Assembly (NCBI RefSeq): GCF_047948215.1
Contig: NC_134455.1
Location: 291,549,647 to 291,613,646 of the forward strand
From: Lycorma delicatula
Lineage: Eukaryota > Arthropoda > Insecta > Hemiptera > Fulgoridae
DNA length: 64,000 nt
Reading direction: 5' to 3'
Below are positions 36,633 through 47,999 of this stretch, one piece after another (the stretch's first letter is position 1; every line of letters begins with the position of its first letter). A program made the position numbers and the translations under genes. A model generated the notes under the pieces. The model did no database searches. It was not told the origin of the DNA and was given only the letters and a program-made list of their open reading frames with translations.

Positions 36633-37820
36633 ATTAATAATTATGTTAGTAGAAAGTTTTTACAATATATTATTTTAATACACCGATTATGTAACTCATT
36701 TTCATTTCAATTTTAATCAAGTGCTCTTGATTAAGTAATTTTAATCAAGTTTACATCAGTATCCTGAATTTGTCTCAATATTTTATATTTCCATTACATA
36801 ATAGCCAATTATAATATTGAATTTTGGAATAAAAAAACTGAAATAAGTTTACAGTTAGTTTGTAATATCCATTATAGGATAACTGTGTTACAGTTATGAT
36901 AGTTATTAGAAACAGGCCCGCCAAGAAACGATTAAATTCTTCATTCATTTCACCGGATGAAACAAATATTATCTACAAAAAACCTAGAGATTATTCCATT
37001 AAATTTGTGTGTTAACCAACAGTGGTGTTTTATCAAATCTATTGTCATATTTACGGATGTACTGAAAATTACAATAAATTTTCTGAATTCATTTAAAAGA
37101 TCAATAATAATCAGTACATACAATGAAGAATGTAAGTTAGTTCAAAATACTATTAGCTATTTGCGTATCGTTTAGACTTAACTTGTTAAAACTGCCCCAT
37201 GGTAAAAGATGACGTACTAACAGAGAAGTATTTTATTAACACACAAAGCCATTTACATCTTCTGACTTTTTTTTTAACATTTACTTTTATTAAAAATCTG
37301 GAATTTACGAAATTTTTTGATCCGATTTAATGTTTTTATTTTGTTATATTCACAATAACAACTAAAAATTGTTATTTCCTTAACTACTAAATTCATTGGA
37401 AACAGTTTCAATAATACTTTATTAAATGGATTATCTCATTAAAATTTGAAAAGATTTCTTTATTCTGATTTTTTATCTCTTTTTTACCGCAAACTAGAAG
37501 AAAGAAGTTGCTCATTCATTTATTTATGACTTTAAAATTGAAATAAATAAAGATAGATGAAAGTTTATTATGATAGATTATTTTGTGGAATGTATTCTAT
37601 CTATGGCCTATTTTTATGTTTTGAAGCTGAATGTAACGTCCGGAAAAGATGAGTAATGAATAACTATTTTAACATTCGATAAAATATGTGTCTGACAAGA
37701 AAGTGAAATGAATACGGTGAAGGCGAAGAAAAAATGACTGCCTAAACTAAATTTACCAGCAACTAAGTCGAAAAAAATAATGATAAATTACTTCCAAACA
37801 GAGAAATGGTTATTATATAT
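36633..37820. other. AT-rich sequence without recognisable gene
   Basis: No coding motif seen. A perfect 9-bp hairpin (ttaatcaag, near 36713) is the only structure noticed. Confidence 0.5.
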
Positions 37821-37825
37821 AAATA

Positions 37826-37980
37826 CTAGCATTCTCGTCGCGGCTTCGCTCTTGTTATACGGTTACTTGCGTTTCCTGTCTCGTTCAGGGAATATTTAGC
37901 TGGTCACGACTCGCTTCGCTCGCCGTTCCCGTCTAGCCAAAGGGCTCTGCTCCTTGGATCCTGCTGTGTTAATTAAATTC
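37826..37980 (-). mobile_element. Possible Helitron 3' terminus
   Basis: On the minus strand the segment ends 'gagcgaagccgcgacgagaa' 'tgctag' followed by T, with CTAG at 37826-37829. The CTRR ending, the T at the target site and the subterminal GC-rich gcgaagccgcg match insect Helitron 3' ends. The interior has the repetitive words 'cgactcgcttcgctcgccg' and 'gggctctgctccttgg', common in such non-autonomous elements. The 5' end (TC) was not found. Confidence 0.4.
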
Positions 37981-38180
37981 ATGCTTGTACAAATAATAGT
38001 GATGAATAAAAATTAAAGCTTGTTCAATTTATAAAAAAATATCACTGTATTGTAATTCCTTCAGAGCAACAGTTTCGCCTCTAAAAGACCCTAAACTTTG
38101 AGTATTCTAAGAATGTGGGATTCAAAACAGTCGGTTTCCATCTTAAAAATATTATTTATATGTTATTATCATTAATATTA

Positions 38181-38205
38181 TTTACCCGTACGAAGTACGG
38201 GTAAA
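38181..38205. repeat. Perfect 11-bp hairpin with 3-nt loop
   Basis: tttacccgtac, loop gaa, gtacgggtaaa. The word 'acccgtacgaagtacgggt' resembles the 'acccgtgcgaagccggg' hairpin of insect Helitron ends, so it may belong with the 37826 element. Confidence 0.7.
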
Positions 38206-38272
38206 AATGTATTTTTCCCGGTTCTTAGCGTTACCCGATAAAAACAACTAGGAGATGACCGTACTATTTTAT

Positions 38273-38432
38273 TCTTGATGATATCGCCACATAAGCTTAA
38301 AGCTTGTGCATGGACTATGGAAATGGAATTTTTTAGGGTATGAAAAATGTCATGCCTGACCGGAATTCGAATGCGGGACCTCCTGATGAAAGGCCGAGAC
38401 GCTACCACTCTCGCCATGGAAGCCGGCATTAC
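38273..38432 (-). mobile_element. tRNA-derived SINE (family 2), near full length
   Basis: Minus strand: 'ccatggcgagagtggtagcg' 'tctcggcctttcatc', B box 'gcattcgaattccggtcagg', 'catgacatttttcat', 'aaaattccatttccatag' and the end 'cttatgtggcgatatcatca' 'agaata'. Very close to the 36468 copy, and it defines the family 3' end. Confidence 0.7.
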
Positions 38433-38639
38433 TTTGTTTGTCATTTATTTAAATTTTTTTAATTACTTTTATTTTATATTTTTTAGTCAAGTAACCGGAG
38501 ACAGGTGCAACCAGTAGCGATGCACATACATTAAAAGTGGCTGTGTTGGTTAAGCCCCCGTACCATATATTGTTGACCCCTTAAAAAATCGAAATCCAAA
38601 AAAACCGAAAATGGTTTTTAAATATTTTTCTGAAAGGTA

Positions 38640-39060
38640 TTTGCAAGTCCCAGTCTAGTGAATATATCGTGTAATATACTCGGAAACGTGGAAAATTTGC
38701 AAGCATTGTTCAAATTTTTAAAAATTTCTTCACTCCTTTCAAGGTTGAATTTCGAAAAATCTAGATACTTGTTTTTATATATTAACATGGAAATTATACA
38801 CACCAAAATCAAGTTGAAATATTCATTTGTTACTGAGAAATTAAGAAAATAACCGGGTCAAAAACAAATCAAAATCCATTTTAACTCTTTAAACCCAGAG
38901 TTTCAAAAAATCTAGAAGTCGACATTTAGTTACTCACATGAAGATTACACACATAAAAATTCAAGTTGATGTTTTCATGTTTTACAGAGAAATTAAAACA
39001 TTGTAAATTTCATTATTATTACATTTTAACCCTTTAAACTCGGAATTTCAATAAGCCTTT
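38640..39060. repeat. Degenerate tandem repeat, period about 145-151 bp
   Basis: Recurring landmarks: 'tttcgaaaaatctaga' at 38750, 'tttcaaaaaatctaga' at 38901 and 'tttcaataag' at 39046. Each is preceded by a variant of 'ctttaaac(cc)agag' or 'ctttaaactcgga'. Within units, 'catggaaattatacacacca' pairs with 'catgaagattacacacataa', and 'actgagaaattaa' with 'acagagaaattaa'. Two diverged units plus the start of a third. Confidence 0.6.
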
Positions 39061-40339
39061 TTTAGGGTGTACTTACACCGTCAGAAGAACTGTACACAAA
39101 TTTTCATCAACTTATCTTTAGGGTAGTTTTTGCTGGGCGTTGATGAATGAGTCGTCAGTCACGAGTCACTTTACAGGAAAAGGTATGTGTATAATACATA
39201 CACATTTATTATCAGATATACTTAACAATATATATATATATAAGTATTAAATTAAAGAGTTTCATTTTACTTTTATAAAAACTAAAATCTTACTACAAAA
39301 AAAATTTAATTTTTCTTTTTCTCGTAAATACTTTAATGACAATAGATTTAGTTTTGACGTCGTTTATTATGCTGGCTAAATAACTATGCTTTAATTTGAT
39401 TTTAATATATTTTCTTACAGCAAAGAAACCCTAGAAAAATATGAAAAATAAATAAATTCCCTGTTCAAGTTATTTCAAGTTTGACATTCTTCAATATTTT
39501 TTTCTGGATTATTTTGGTAAAATGCATTCACGAATTGTAAATCACATAATTATTAAATCTCATAATGATTATGAAAATGATTCTCTTTTAGGAGAAACAA
39601 AAGCTTTGGATTGAAATTATATAAATTGTCACCATAAAATGTTATTTTATTATATTTCATTTTGTGAAATTATATTCTTAAAAATAAATCCTTAGTAAGT
39701 GAGCATGCAAAATAAGAGAAACATCACTACATGTCCCGGTGAGGCGAGAACAATTATATTTAAGAAACATTCCTCGGAAAGTCGTTTATAAATTTGATCT
39801 TGCATTGTTATTGGTCTTTTGGGGTGTTTCTCTTTTATAGTTTACAGTTTTAGTTTGGATAAAACAAAAACTGAAAAATATAGAAAATAACAGATTTTTT
39901 TTAAGCATTTTACCCAGAAATCCTTTAAAATTAAGGTTAGCTTACTAAAAAGTAGAAAAATGTCTGAGATTATTCTGATCGAATTTCTCTAGACAGAAAG
40001 ACAAAAACCTACTTTACGCCATACGTAATCATTCCCCCTTATAGTTAATTGTAACTAGTATTTAGACATACTTCTACGAGGGTTCTGATAAATGTAATGT
40101 TTCGTTAATATTGTTTTGTCATACATCACCCTTGTTAAATAGATACAATTCAAGATATTTTCTTAATTTTCTAGTGAATAGTAAAAATATAACAAGATGT
40201 TTATTAAGTAATATATAAAGAAAACGTTCGAAATATTTAATTTATTTGCAGCTCTTTAATTATTCTCAAAATAAATTATAAATACATCTAGCTGCTCATC
40301 TATATAAGGAAAAAATTTTCCTAAGAGTTGTGTAATAAT
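39061..40339. other. AT-rich sequence without recognisable gene
   Basis: No coding or repeat family recognised, apart from a short (TA)n at about 39228-39242. Confidence 0.5.
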
Positions 40340-40860
40340 CTCAGTTTTCCCCTCTCCGCGACCGGAATCCATAATGAAGCACAACACAGTCCGGGGTGTC
40401 CATCTATTATAACGAGCCTCCCCATCTACCGGCAGTACGTCCGGTAGGACAGATCGACCCGCCGGTCGGATCTTACGTTATCGCCTTCCTATAACCCCAG
40501 GAGTAGGGTTACCAAGCCCGACTAAGTCGTTCCTGTTCCCCCACCACAGGAGCAGGGACTCGATCTTGATGCCTTCTTGCCTCTAACAGAAACATCCAAA
40601 AGAGCATCCCCGCCAGGACTAGGATCTTTTCCATTCCCCCCCACAAGAGGACAAGAGAATCTCCGTGCCTCATCACTGCCATCCATCGGTGCAAGCGTAA
40701 ACGAATGGCTTTTTAACAGAGAGCTGTTCCTCAACCCCTTGTTACTCCAGCAGCTCTGTCCTTCAGTCGAAGGACCGAATGCAAGCAAGTGGAAAAATCC
40801 CACTATCGGGCCGTACAACACTTCAGCGTGTGGCCCTCCGAACCATCGGCCCTATTAGAA
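40340..40860 (-). mobile_element. GC-rich R1-like LINE 3' UTR fragment
   Basis: Shares 'cggcagtacgtccggtagga' and 'acccgccggtcggatctta' with 34957-35400 (ggccgccggttggatcttta). It also shares the block 'cctcatcactgccatccatc' followed by 'ggtgcaagcg' with 7286-7595 and 57069. No protein is encoded. Orientation is minus by comparison with the coding copies. Confidence 0.6.
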
Positions 40861-41279
40861 TTTTATGTGACTTTATCGTCTGTATACACTCCTGTGGGGA
40901 TTAGCTAAGATTCAACCTAGGATCGTAAACCAGTTCTTCTCATTATAAGCGTGGTGTTATTTTGAAGGAAGAACTCCCCGATTCTATAAAATAACCAGAC
41001 ACGCTGGGAGTCTTACAGGTGCTGTATCGAGGATGAACTGGTTGGCTTTTCGGCTGAATAGATTGTGCGACCAAACACTTGGTATTGCAGGAGGTATCGT
41101 GGTGCTCAACGCCTGGAGAGAAGCTTGAGAGAAAGGTGAAGCAGACGATCTACAGGAGATCATTTACCTCATTCAAATGAAGAGGCATTTCAGGAGAATA
41201 GAAAGATATTCAATGTTACAGGAGACCACAAGATATTTTTAACCAGGTGATATCTTTAAGAAGATGTTTTTAAGTAGAG

Positions 41280-42842
41280 TTGCCATGAGATTGAAACGGA
41301 TAGGGAAGTCTTCATGAAGAAGGCATTTAAAAATTACTTAAATAATCTTTCACGTTCAAAAACGAAAGACAACTCTTTGTGGAAATTTCAAAGAACATTG
41401 CCTTAATTTCCCTCCATTTAAGAATTCAAATGGATCATAGGCTATAAATGACCGTGTGAAGGCAAACTTGTTTGCTCGGCACATGTGGTCGATCTTTCAA
41501 CCACTTGTCGTACACGGCACCGGAGAAAAGGATTTTATGATGTTCATAGAGCGCAATTCCAATGAATATTCCGATTAAATCTTCTCATTTAGGGAGGTGC
41601 TAAAAGTGATTTATAAGAAGCTTTAAGCTGAGTATCAAAAAACTACACGCTGTGCTTCCACCTGAGACCAAAATTTATGTGATTCTGCTATTTAATGTTT
41701 TCCTTCGAACGACGTACTTCTTGTATAAATAGAAAGTATCCCATATAGTGATGATCCCTAAGCCATGCAAGTCAGCACATGAGGTATCTTCGTTCAGGCC
41801 AATAAACCCGTTACCTCTTTGTCCATGGTATTCGAAAAGCTGCTCCTTTTGAGATTCTAGCCAGTTTTATAGCAGGAATAAGTTATTCCTGATTACCAGT
41901 AGGATATCCGCAGTGATCATTCCATCACTAAACAGACACACAGAGTCATTCAGGTTGTCAGTAAATGCTTAGAGGAGAAACAATTTTGTTTTGCTGCTTC
42001 TCTATATTTTCAGCAAGCGTTCGATAAGATCTGGCTCCCTGCTCTGCTATACAAACAAAAAACGAGTATACCTCAACCATTTTATTTGAAATTGCAGTCA
42101 CTTGGAAGTTTCCTTTTTCCAGATTAAATATAAGTAAGTGTTATCTGATTTCTTTGATTAAGAATTTGCTTAAAATAAGCACTTCCAGAATAAGTTTGCG
42201 AATTCCACAACGGAGCCACCATATTTCGTCGGAACGACGAAGTACGTGAGTACTTAGGGTTTTCATATGTTCGGGAAGAAGTCAATTTATTGGCAACCAA
42301 ACACGGAATAAAGCTTAATGACCACGTGAACCAACTCGTGCTTAACCTCTCGGATAATAGCGAAGATGTTAGGTGGTTAAAGCGGCTGCTTGTATTGACC
42401 TAGGAACTAAAAGTGATGACTAGGAAAAACTTCTCTTCTTGAGATGTGGAGATTCAAAATAAGTTAATGTTTATGTTTCTGGTGTAATTTTTTAATGTTA
42501 TTTTGTGTTGTGGTGTAATTCCTATTACTGAACTTTTATGGATTTTACTACCTGGTTTTTAGAATGAATTTAATTGATTTTGTTATTTTTTATCCCCTCC
42601 TCTGTGCCGGACCCAAAGCTAATTGGTTGGCATGGCATTTCTCCCGCAACCACCCCGTTTGGTCGCCCTAAAGCATAAGACCGCAAGTCTGTGCCACAAA
42701 CAGCTACAAAGCCTCGAAACAGTTAAGCGACCAGTCCTAACTAGCTCCTGGAGCTAACCTGATTGCGCGATGCCACACACCACTCGCTTTGTATTCCATT
42801 GCTTACTTGTCATATATTACTAAAAAAAAAAAAAAAAAAAAA
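41280..42842 (+). pseudogene. Jockey-clade LINE remnant with poly(A) tail
   Basis: Plus strand across frameshifts: 'FKNYLNNLSRSKTKDNSLWK', 'RVKANLFARHMWSIFQPLVV' (41457-41515), then 'AHEVSSFRPINPLPLC' (41776 on, family RPISLLP), 'FEKLLLLRF', 'THRVIQVVSKCLEEKQFCFA' and 'QQAFDKIWLPALLYK' (palm motif A, Asp retained). Next come 'IPQPFYLKLQS', 'GIPQRSHH' (family GVPQGS) and 'LATKHGIKLNDHVNQLVLNL' with 'VRWLKR' (42290-42400). A 3' UTR follows, and a pure A-run at 42822-42842 closes the element. The catalytic Asp-Asp block appears lost in a deletion near 42215-42235. Many stops. Confidence 0.65.
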
Positions 42843-42904
42843 ACACCGTCAACTAATAAAATATATGGCACCAATAAATTAATTTATATCGTCAAGACAT
42901 CAAT

Positions 42905-43600
42905 TCGCTGCCACGTCTACATTTCTAAATGCCGGCAAGTTCGTGTCCACCATATTAAAGCACTTGGAGCTTTATTGGCTAGTGGACAGCTATCACAGTC
43001 CGGTAGCTTCCTACAGCATCACGGTAGAAGTCATTTTCCCCCGAAATATTACTGATGCCGATTGAACAACGCAACGGAATCAAGGAATACCCACACAATC
43101 CAGGGTAGCCTGAACCGTGTGGGTATTCCTGGGTAGCCTGAGTTCTGCCCCCCCCCCCCCAAGAGCCGGGCACTTGAACATCATGTGTTCGTTCGACTGG
43201 ACCTCCCCGCAGACGCACAACTCATCAGCTGCCAGGCGGAACCGAAACAAATATTGGTTCAAGTTCGCGTGGTTGGAGAGCACCTGGGTACCGGTCGCCC
43301 TTTAAAACAAACGAAAGGCATAGTATTCCCCCAAGTCCTGTATAAATCTATACAAGGACCTTCCCTTAGGCTTGGCGTACCATTCTTGCTGTCATGCATC
43401 CATCGCGAGTATGTAAAGCCTCCTACGGGACCCACAGCTAAGTGTAACTCAGCCCAGGAAAATGTCCTTTGACTCTAACGGGTCTCTCCGCTCACCAGCT
43501 GTCGTCTGGCAAGGCAACTCGGCCCGCCGGTTGGATCTTTATACTGTGCCGAGTCTAATCCTCAGCTAGAAGACTCCGGATCCAGCAATGCTGGATCTTT
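42905..43600 (-). pseudogene. R1-like LINE C-terminus and GC-rich flank, rearranged
   Basis: The minus frame 43283-43083 gives 'LSNHANLNQYLFRFRLAADE' and 'LCVCGEVQSNEHMMFKCPAL'. This is a C-x-C-...-H-x4-C finger of an R1-like ORF2 C-terminus. It is interrupted by a 13-nt C run (43148-43160) and an inverted duplication (43084-43129). To the right, 43290-43560 contains 'ggcccgccggttggatcttt', the signature of the R1-like 3' UTR. Finger and tail are therefore in the wrong order for one element, so at least two fragments or a rearrangement are present. Confidence 0.5.
43084..43129. repeat. Perfect 13-bp inverted repeat with nested direct repeat
   Basis: Arms ggaatacccacac (43084-43096) and gtgtgggtattcc (43117-43129). 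The word gggtagcctga occurs at 43103-43113 and again at 43131-43141. Confidence 0.8.
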
Positions 43601-43759
43601 TTTTCAAATATATAATCATAGTATATTTTGAATTAGTTAAACCGTACTTATAAAGAACCATTTTCAATGTCCACTTCATAAACCTGTGCAAACTCTTCAC
43701 ATTCGGTAATAATATTGGCTCTCAATCTTATTATCATATTTCGTATGTTCTCTCTTTCT

Positions 43760-43881
<122 letters not shown>

Positions 43882-43994
43882 ATATGTATAAACAAGTAAA
43901 TATAGCAACAAAATAAAATCATAGAAAAAAATATAATGAAATGAACCAAAATTTAAAAAAATACCAATACTCAATGAGAAAAAACCCAGCAAAA

Positions 43995-44001
<7 letters not shown>

Positions 44002-44031
<30 letters not shown>
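44002..44031. repeat. (TA)n microsatellite
   Basis: Pure TA dinucleotide over 30 bp. Confidence 0.95.
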
Positions 44032-44034
<3 letters not shown>

Positions 44035-45910
44035 TTTACATTCTTGTAAATATATATAGAAATAACAAATAAATATTTAAATCCACCAGATGCAATTCAA
44101 TAAAAGCTAAGAACACTCACCTACCTGCAGCAATTTTAGAGCTTTTATCCGTCATCAATAGACGAATTGGTATACAATAAGCATATTTATAAACAAAATA
44201 TTTAATTAAAGATATAGTTTTTGTTTTAAACATTTAGTCAAAATTAAAAAAAAAAAAAATAGTATGTATATTCTATTGTCAAATTTTAAAAGATTTAAAG
44301 GAGTAACTCCTTTAAATATTTACTTGTTCGTTACGCTTTTAATTATAAAATCAATTAAAAAACACTGAGTTATTAAAATGAATAATAGATATTATTCTTT
44401 GACGAAACGTTATGAAAAATAACATTATGAAAACTATTTTTCTTCTTTTTATTTTTATACTGGTTTGTTACAAAATAGAAATAAAATAATTTTTTTTTTA
44501 TAAATAATTCTTTAATCTTTGTGTACTGCTAACTAATATATCTTTTTTTTAAGTATGTTCTAAATGTTGTAGTTTGTGTTGGTTCGTAATTATTGTTACA
44601 ATAAAGAATGTGAAGCCCGTGGTCTTGTGAACGTATAATATTTTATTATTCCATTCCCACTTTTTTTTATTATTTATTCCCCTTTTTCTTTTATATTGAA
44701 TTATGAGTAACAATACTGCTTGAAGCGTTAGGAAAATGTATTGAGAACAAGTATTCCATCTAGTTTGAAATGGTATTTTGAAACAACAATAGTGAACCGT
44801 AATTTATGACGTATCAATAATTTCCTTTTAAAATTTATTATTCTCTATATAACCTCTCGCTTACCTTAAGGCGTTTTGTATTGTTACCAGTACAACTTAC
44901 ATTCATTTCCTATAGTTTCTTTTCTATTTACTTATACTGATATCTTAAATTACTGATTTGAATTAATAGTTAAAAATAATTACTTATTTCCTGAGGTTAA
45001 ATACTCGTGAAGTTTAGTTCAGGAAACCTTTTAAAAACAATGCTTAAAATTTAAATGTTCACTGTAAAAAAAAAATAAAATAAATAAGTAAGTTTAGCAT
45101 TGTACGGCTCGATTTCTCGAGATTTATAAATTCATAATTTGTTACCTTTAACGTAATCTTTACTGCATCTGGTGGTAAACTACTCCTGTCAGTGTTGTAC
45201 TTTTGTACAATTTTATTCTCTGAATGATTTTAGGTATCATATCAAAGGACCAAATAAATGATATTTATGAGAAACTCAAGTACCTTAATAGTTATTATTG
45301 TTTAAAAGCCTATCCAGAAAAAAATTAGTAATACTGTATAAGTATCAAAATAAATTTAGTGGTGAGAAAGCAGTAGAATTTAAAAAGTTGAAAAAAAAAT
45401 TAGACAACTATGAGAAGGAGAAATTCTTTATACTCAACGCATGCTGATTTGTCTCGAACTAACTTATTGAATACGACAGTTTCTTGTATCTTATTAAATT
45501 AGGTATGGGCTTCAACATAAAAAAACTGCGAATCGTTTCTTATTGAGTCAGGAACCTACGGTTAATTTCTTTCGGCTATGCAGCTACGCTCCACGAAATA
45601 GCTTGGCTTGAGCAGAAAGACTTCACCATAGAATTGGTGCGAACAGGTTGCCATTTCGGTATGTGAACAGCACTAATCTCGATCTGCGGCTAACAATGAT
45701 ATATAATCGGTGAAAAAGGTAAACAACAAATGTGACAGTTGACGTTGTATGAACTAAGTATGAAGTTGGTGGGGTTTGAGTTTGCTAAAATCAACTGTTT
45801 AGGATGGTGATAACTGTTTAAAAAAAAAATAACTGTTTGGTTTAATCTTTAAACGTCTAATTAAAGACAAGCACGCATCAGTGTGATTAACTTTAAATAC
45901 TGTATATCAA
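44032..45910. other. AT-rich sequence without recognisable gene
   Basis: No motif recognised. 45540-45720 is somewhat less AT-rich but has no open frame of note. Confidence 0.5.
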
Positions 45911-45920
45911 TATGTATAAC
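45911..45920 (+). repeat. Left target-site duplication of the I-type LINE
   Basis: tatgtataac, identical to 52051-52060. Confidence 0.85.
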
Positions 45921-46451
45921 GCCTGAGGTAGATATTCCCCACGTCCGGAACACAACATCTACGTTCCACGTCCAGGGCGGTAACAGCTGTACTCAAGTAC
46001 ATTACATATAGCTGGCTAACGGGGTTCCGAGTGTTGTTTCTCGGATATACTTTCTTCGGTCGATTTACATCCATAGGCCGAATTACAGGACTGGACTTTA
46101 CGGCCACCTGCAGATATGACATTTTTAACGATTACGGAAATGGATTTATACCGCCTTTAGAGCTGGCGATGTGGCGGCCACGGTCAAAGTTATTTGCAGG
46201 TGTAACGGAGACCTTTCGTCGTCCACATGCCCCCTGCGATGGCAAGCATGTAGTTAAGGTGCCCATGTTCGGAGCATGGGAGCCCTGAAAGCTTCGGTGT
46301 GTAGGGGCCTGGAGTCAGTGCAGAGACTGCGCATCCGCTCTCTGCCAGGACATATGCCGGTTCCACCGGAGTACCGGAACGGACCTCCAGGGTTGGTAGC
46401 CCTGGAGTGGGGGTGTACCCCGGCGGCTAGCCTTACTACAGAAGGGATTAT
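45921..46451 (+). promoter_or_regulatory. 5' UTR of the I-type LINE, with an upstream open frame
   Basis: Starts 'gcctgaggtagatattcccc' directly after the target repeat. LINEs of this type carry an internal Pol II promoter in this region; none can be proved by eye. An 85-codon ATG frame (46031-46288) lies inside. It begins MLFLGYTFFGRF and matches no family I know; it may be a chance frame or a translated upstream ORF. Confidence 0.6.
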
Positions 46452-47990
46452 TTGTTCATGAATTTTCCTGAACAAACCAACGTGGCAGAGGGTGCACGTA
46501 AACACCCTCGTTTGGAACCAGCCGTTTCGCCTGAGGCAAAACGGAGGAAGAGTACGGAGAGTAAGAAGATAGAGATTGAGGCTAGAAAAAGCTTACAGAA
46601 GGCTTTTTTTAAAAGTAGTAATGTACCGAAACCCAAATATTTGGTCATTACAAAGGAGGATGGAAATTTCTCGAGGGTGAGTCCTTTTCTCATCGCTCGA
46701 GAAATAAACAAATGTGCTGGAGGCCCTGTAAAGGAAATACGGAAAACTTTTACGGGACTTCATGTAGAGACTGTTAATGATATACAGTCTCAGAAGATTT
46801 TAGGGCTGAAGAAAATTGGAGAGCTAGCGGTACGCGTTGATCCCCACGGCACGCTCAACACCTCAAGGGGTGTTGTGGTCTGTCGGGATCTTTTAAATTG
46901 TTCGGAGCAAGAGATTGTAGAGGAGCTGGCAGCACAAGGAGTAATAGAGTGCCGTCGGTTGAACATGAGAAGGAACGGTGAGGTCTTACCCTCAGCTTCT
47001 CATGTCCTGACTTTCAACCGACCTACTTTGCCAGAAAAGATAAGAGCGGGGATTCACCGTTTGGATGTGCGGGCATTTGTCCCACAGCCGATGAGGTGCT
47101 TCAAGTGCCAACGTTTTGGCCACACCGCTCTTAGATGCGAAAGACCGCAAATATGCGTGTGCGGTGAAGAGATGCATGAGGGAGAGCCATGTAAAGAGCC
47201 TCCTACATGTATAAACTGCAAAGGAGCGCATTCTTGTAGATCAAGGAATTGTCCTGTCTACAAAGATGAGGTAGCTGTGCAGGAAGTAAAAACCCTGCAA
47301 AAAGTCAGCTACTTCGATGCAAAAAAAATAGTTAACGCCCGTAAGCCTAGAGCAGCAACATCTTATGCTCAGGCTGCGGCTACTGTTCCTGCTCCTGCTC
47401 CGATTGCTGTAGATGAGGTACAAATTATAAATAAACTTGCTCCCACTTTGGCTAACATGATTGAGAGGATCATCGAAAACAAGATGAAACCTTTTGGCAA
47501 TAAAGAACTTGTTAAGCCAAAGATAGTGATACAGCCTGCTGAAGATAAGTCGATAAAAGTGAAAGTTGCTCCTCCAGAAAAGAAAACGGACAACAAACCT
47601 GAATGTCAAGTCCGTCTCAGCGAGATCCTCGATGAAAAGAAAAAGGCGATACCTACAGAGTCTGTTATGGAGGCTCCCAAGCCTCCCGCAACTGAAGTGG
47701 CCTCTAAGCCTCAGAGGCCACAAAAAATCACACAGGGGGGGCGAGTGTCCCCCCTCCCACAGGCGGTGACCGGTGCGACCCCCGTGTTGGGGAGCGGGCA
47801 GGTTGTCGCCTCTCAATCGGCGCCTGAAACCGGCGCCGATCCATGCCCGTCGTCGTCGGCGGCTTCGGTGGTCTCCGATACGGAGACCGGAAGCCTTACA
47901 GGCGACGACCTTCTCCGCGAACACGATGCTGTTCGCAGGATGGAGAAGAAAAGGAAAAAGGGATGGCCGAAAGGAAAACCCAGGCAATAA
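46452..47990 (+). CDS. I-type LINE ORF1 protein (gag-like nucleic-acid chaperone)
   Basis: 512 codons. ORF1 proteins of this class bind the element RNA, form the ribonucleoprotein particle and act as nucleic-acid chaperones. The N-terminus is basic, with a possible nuclear signal PEAKRRKS (about residue 30). Residues about 95-215 resemble the PRE_C2HC/RRM-like part of insect gag proteins ('GLHVETVNDIQSQKILGLKK', 'LPEKIRAGIHRLDVRAF'). Zinc knuckles follow from C216: 'CFKCQRFGHTALRC' (C-x2-C-x4-H-x4-C), 'CVCGEEMHEGEPC' and 'CINCKGAHSCRSRNC'. A Pro/Ala- and Lys-rich linker leads to the basic end 'MEKKRKKGWPKGKPRQ'. The frame is intact. The stop TAA at 47988 is in the same frame as ORF2, nine bases before a second TAA. 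Confidence 0.9.
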   Translation: MFMNFPEQTNVAEGARKHPRLEPAVSPEAKRRKSTESKKIEIEARKSLQKAFFKSSNVPKPKYLVITKEDGNFSRVSPFLIAREINKCAGGPVKEIRKTFTGLHVETVNDIQSQKILGLKKIGELAVRVDPHGTLNTSRGVVVCRDLLNCSEQEIVEELAAQGVIECRRLNMRRNGEVLPSASHVLTFNRPTLPEKIRAGIHRLDVRAFVPQPMRCFKCQRFGHTALRCERPQICVCGEEMHEGEPCKEPPTCINCKGAHSCRSRNCPVYKDEVAVQEVKTLQKVSYFDAKKIVNARKPRAATSYAQAAATVPAPAPIAVDEVQIINKLAPTLANMIERIIENKMKPFGNKELVKPKIVIQPAEDKSIKVKVAPPEKKTDNKPECQVRLSEILDEKKKAIPTESVMEAPKPPATEVASKPQRPQKITQGGRVSPLPQAVTGATPVLGSGQVVASQSAPETGADPCPSSSAASVVSDTETGSLTGDDLLREHDAVRRMEKKRKKGWPKGKPRQ

Positions 47991-47999
47991 TTTAATTAA

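Noticed and set aside
40577..40858. 93-codon frame in GC-rich DNA
   Set aside because: It lies in the R1-like LINE 3' UTR family; other copies do not keep the frame.
47241..47987. 248-codon minus-strand frame
   Set aside because: Antisense shadow of LINE ORF1; no domain of its own.
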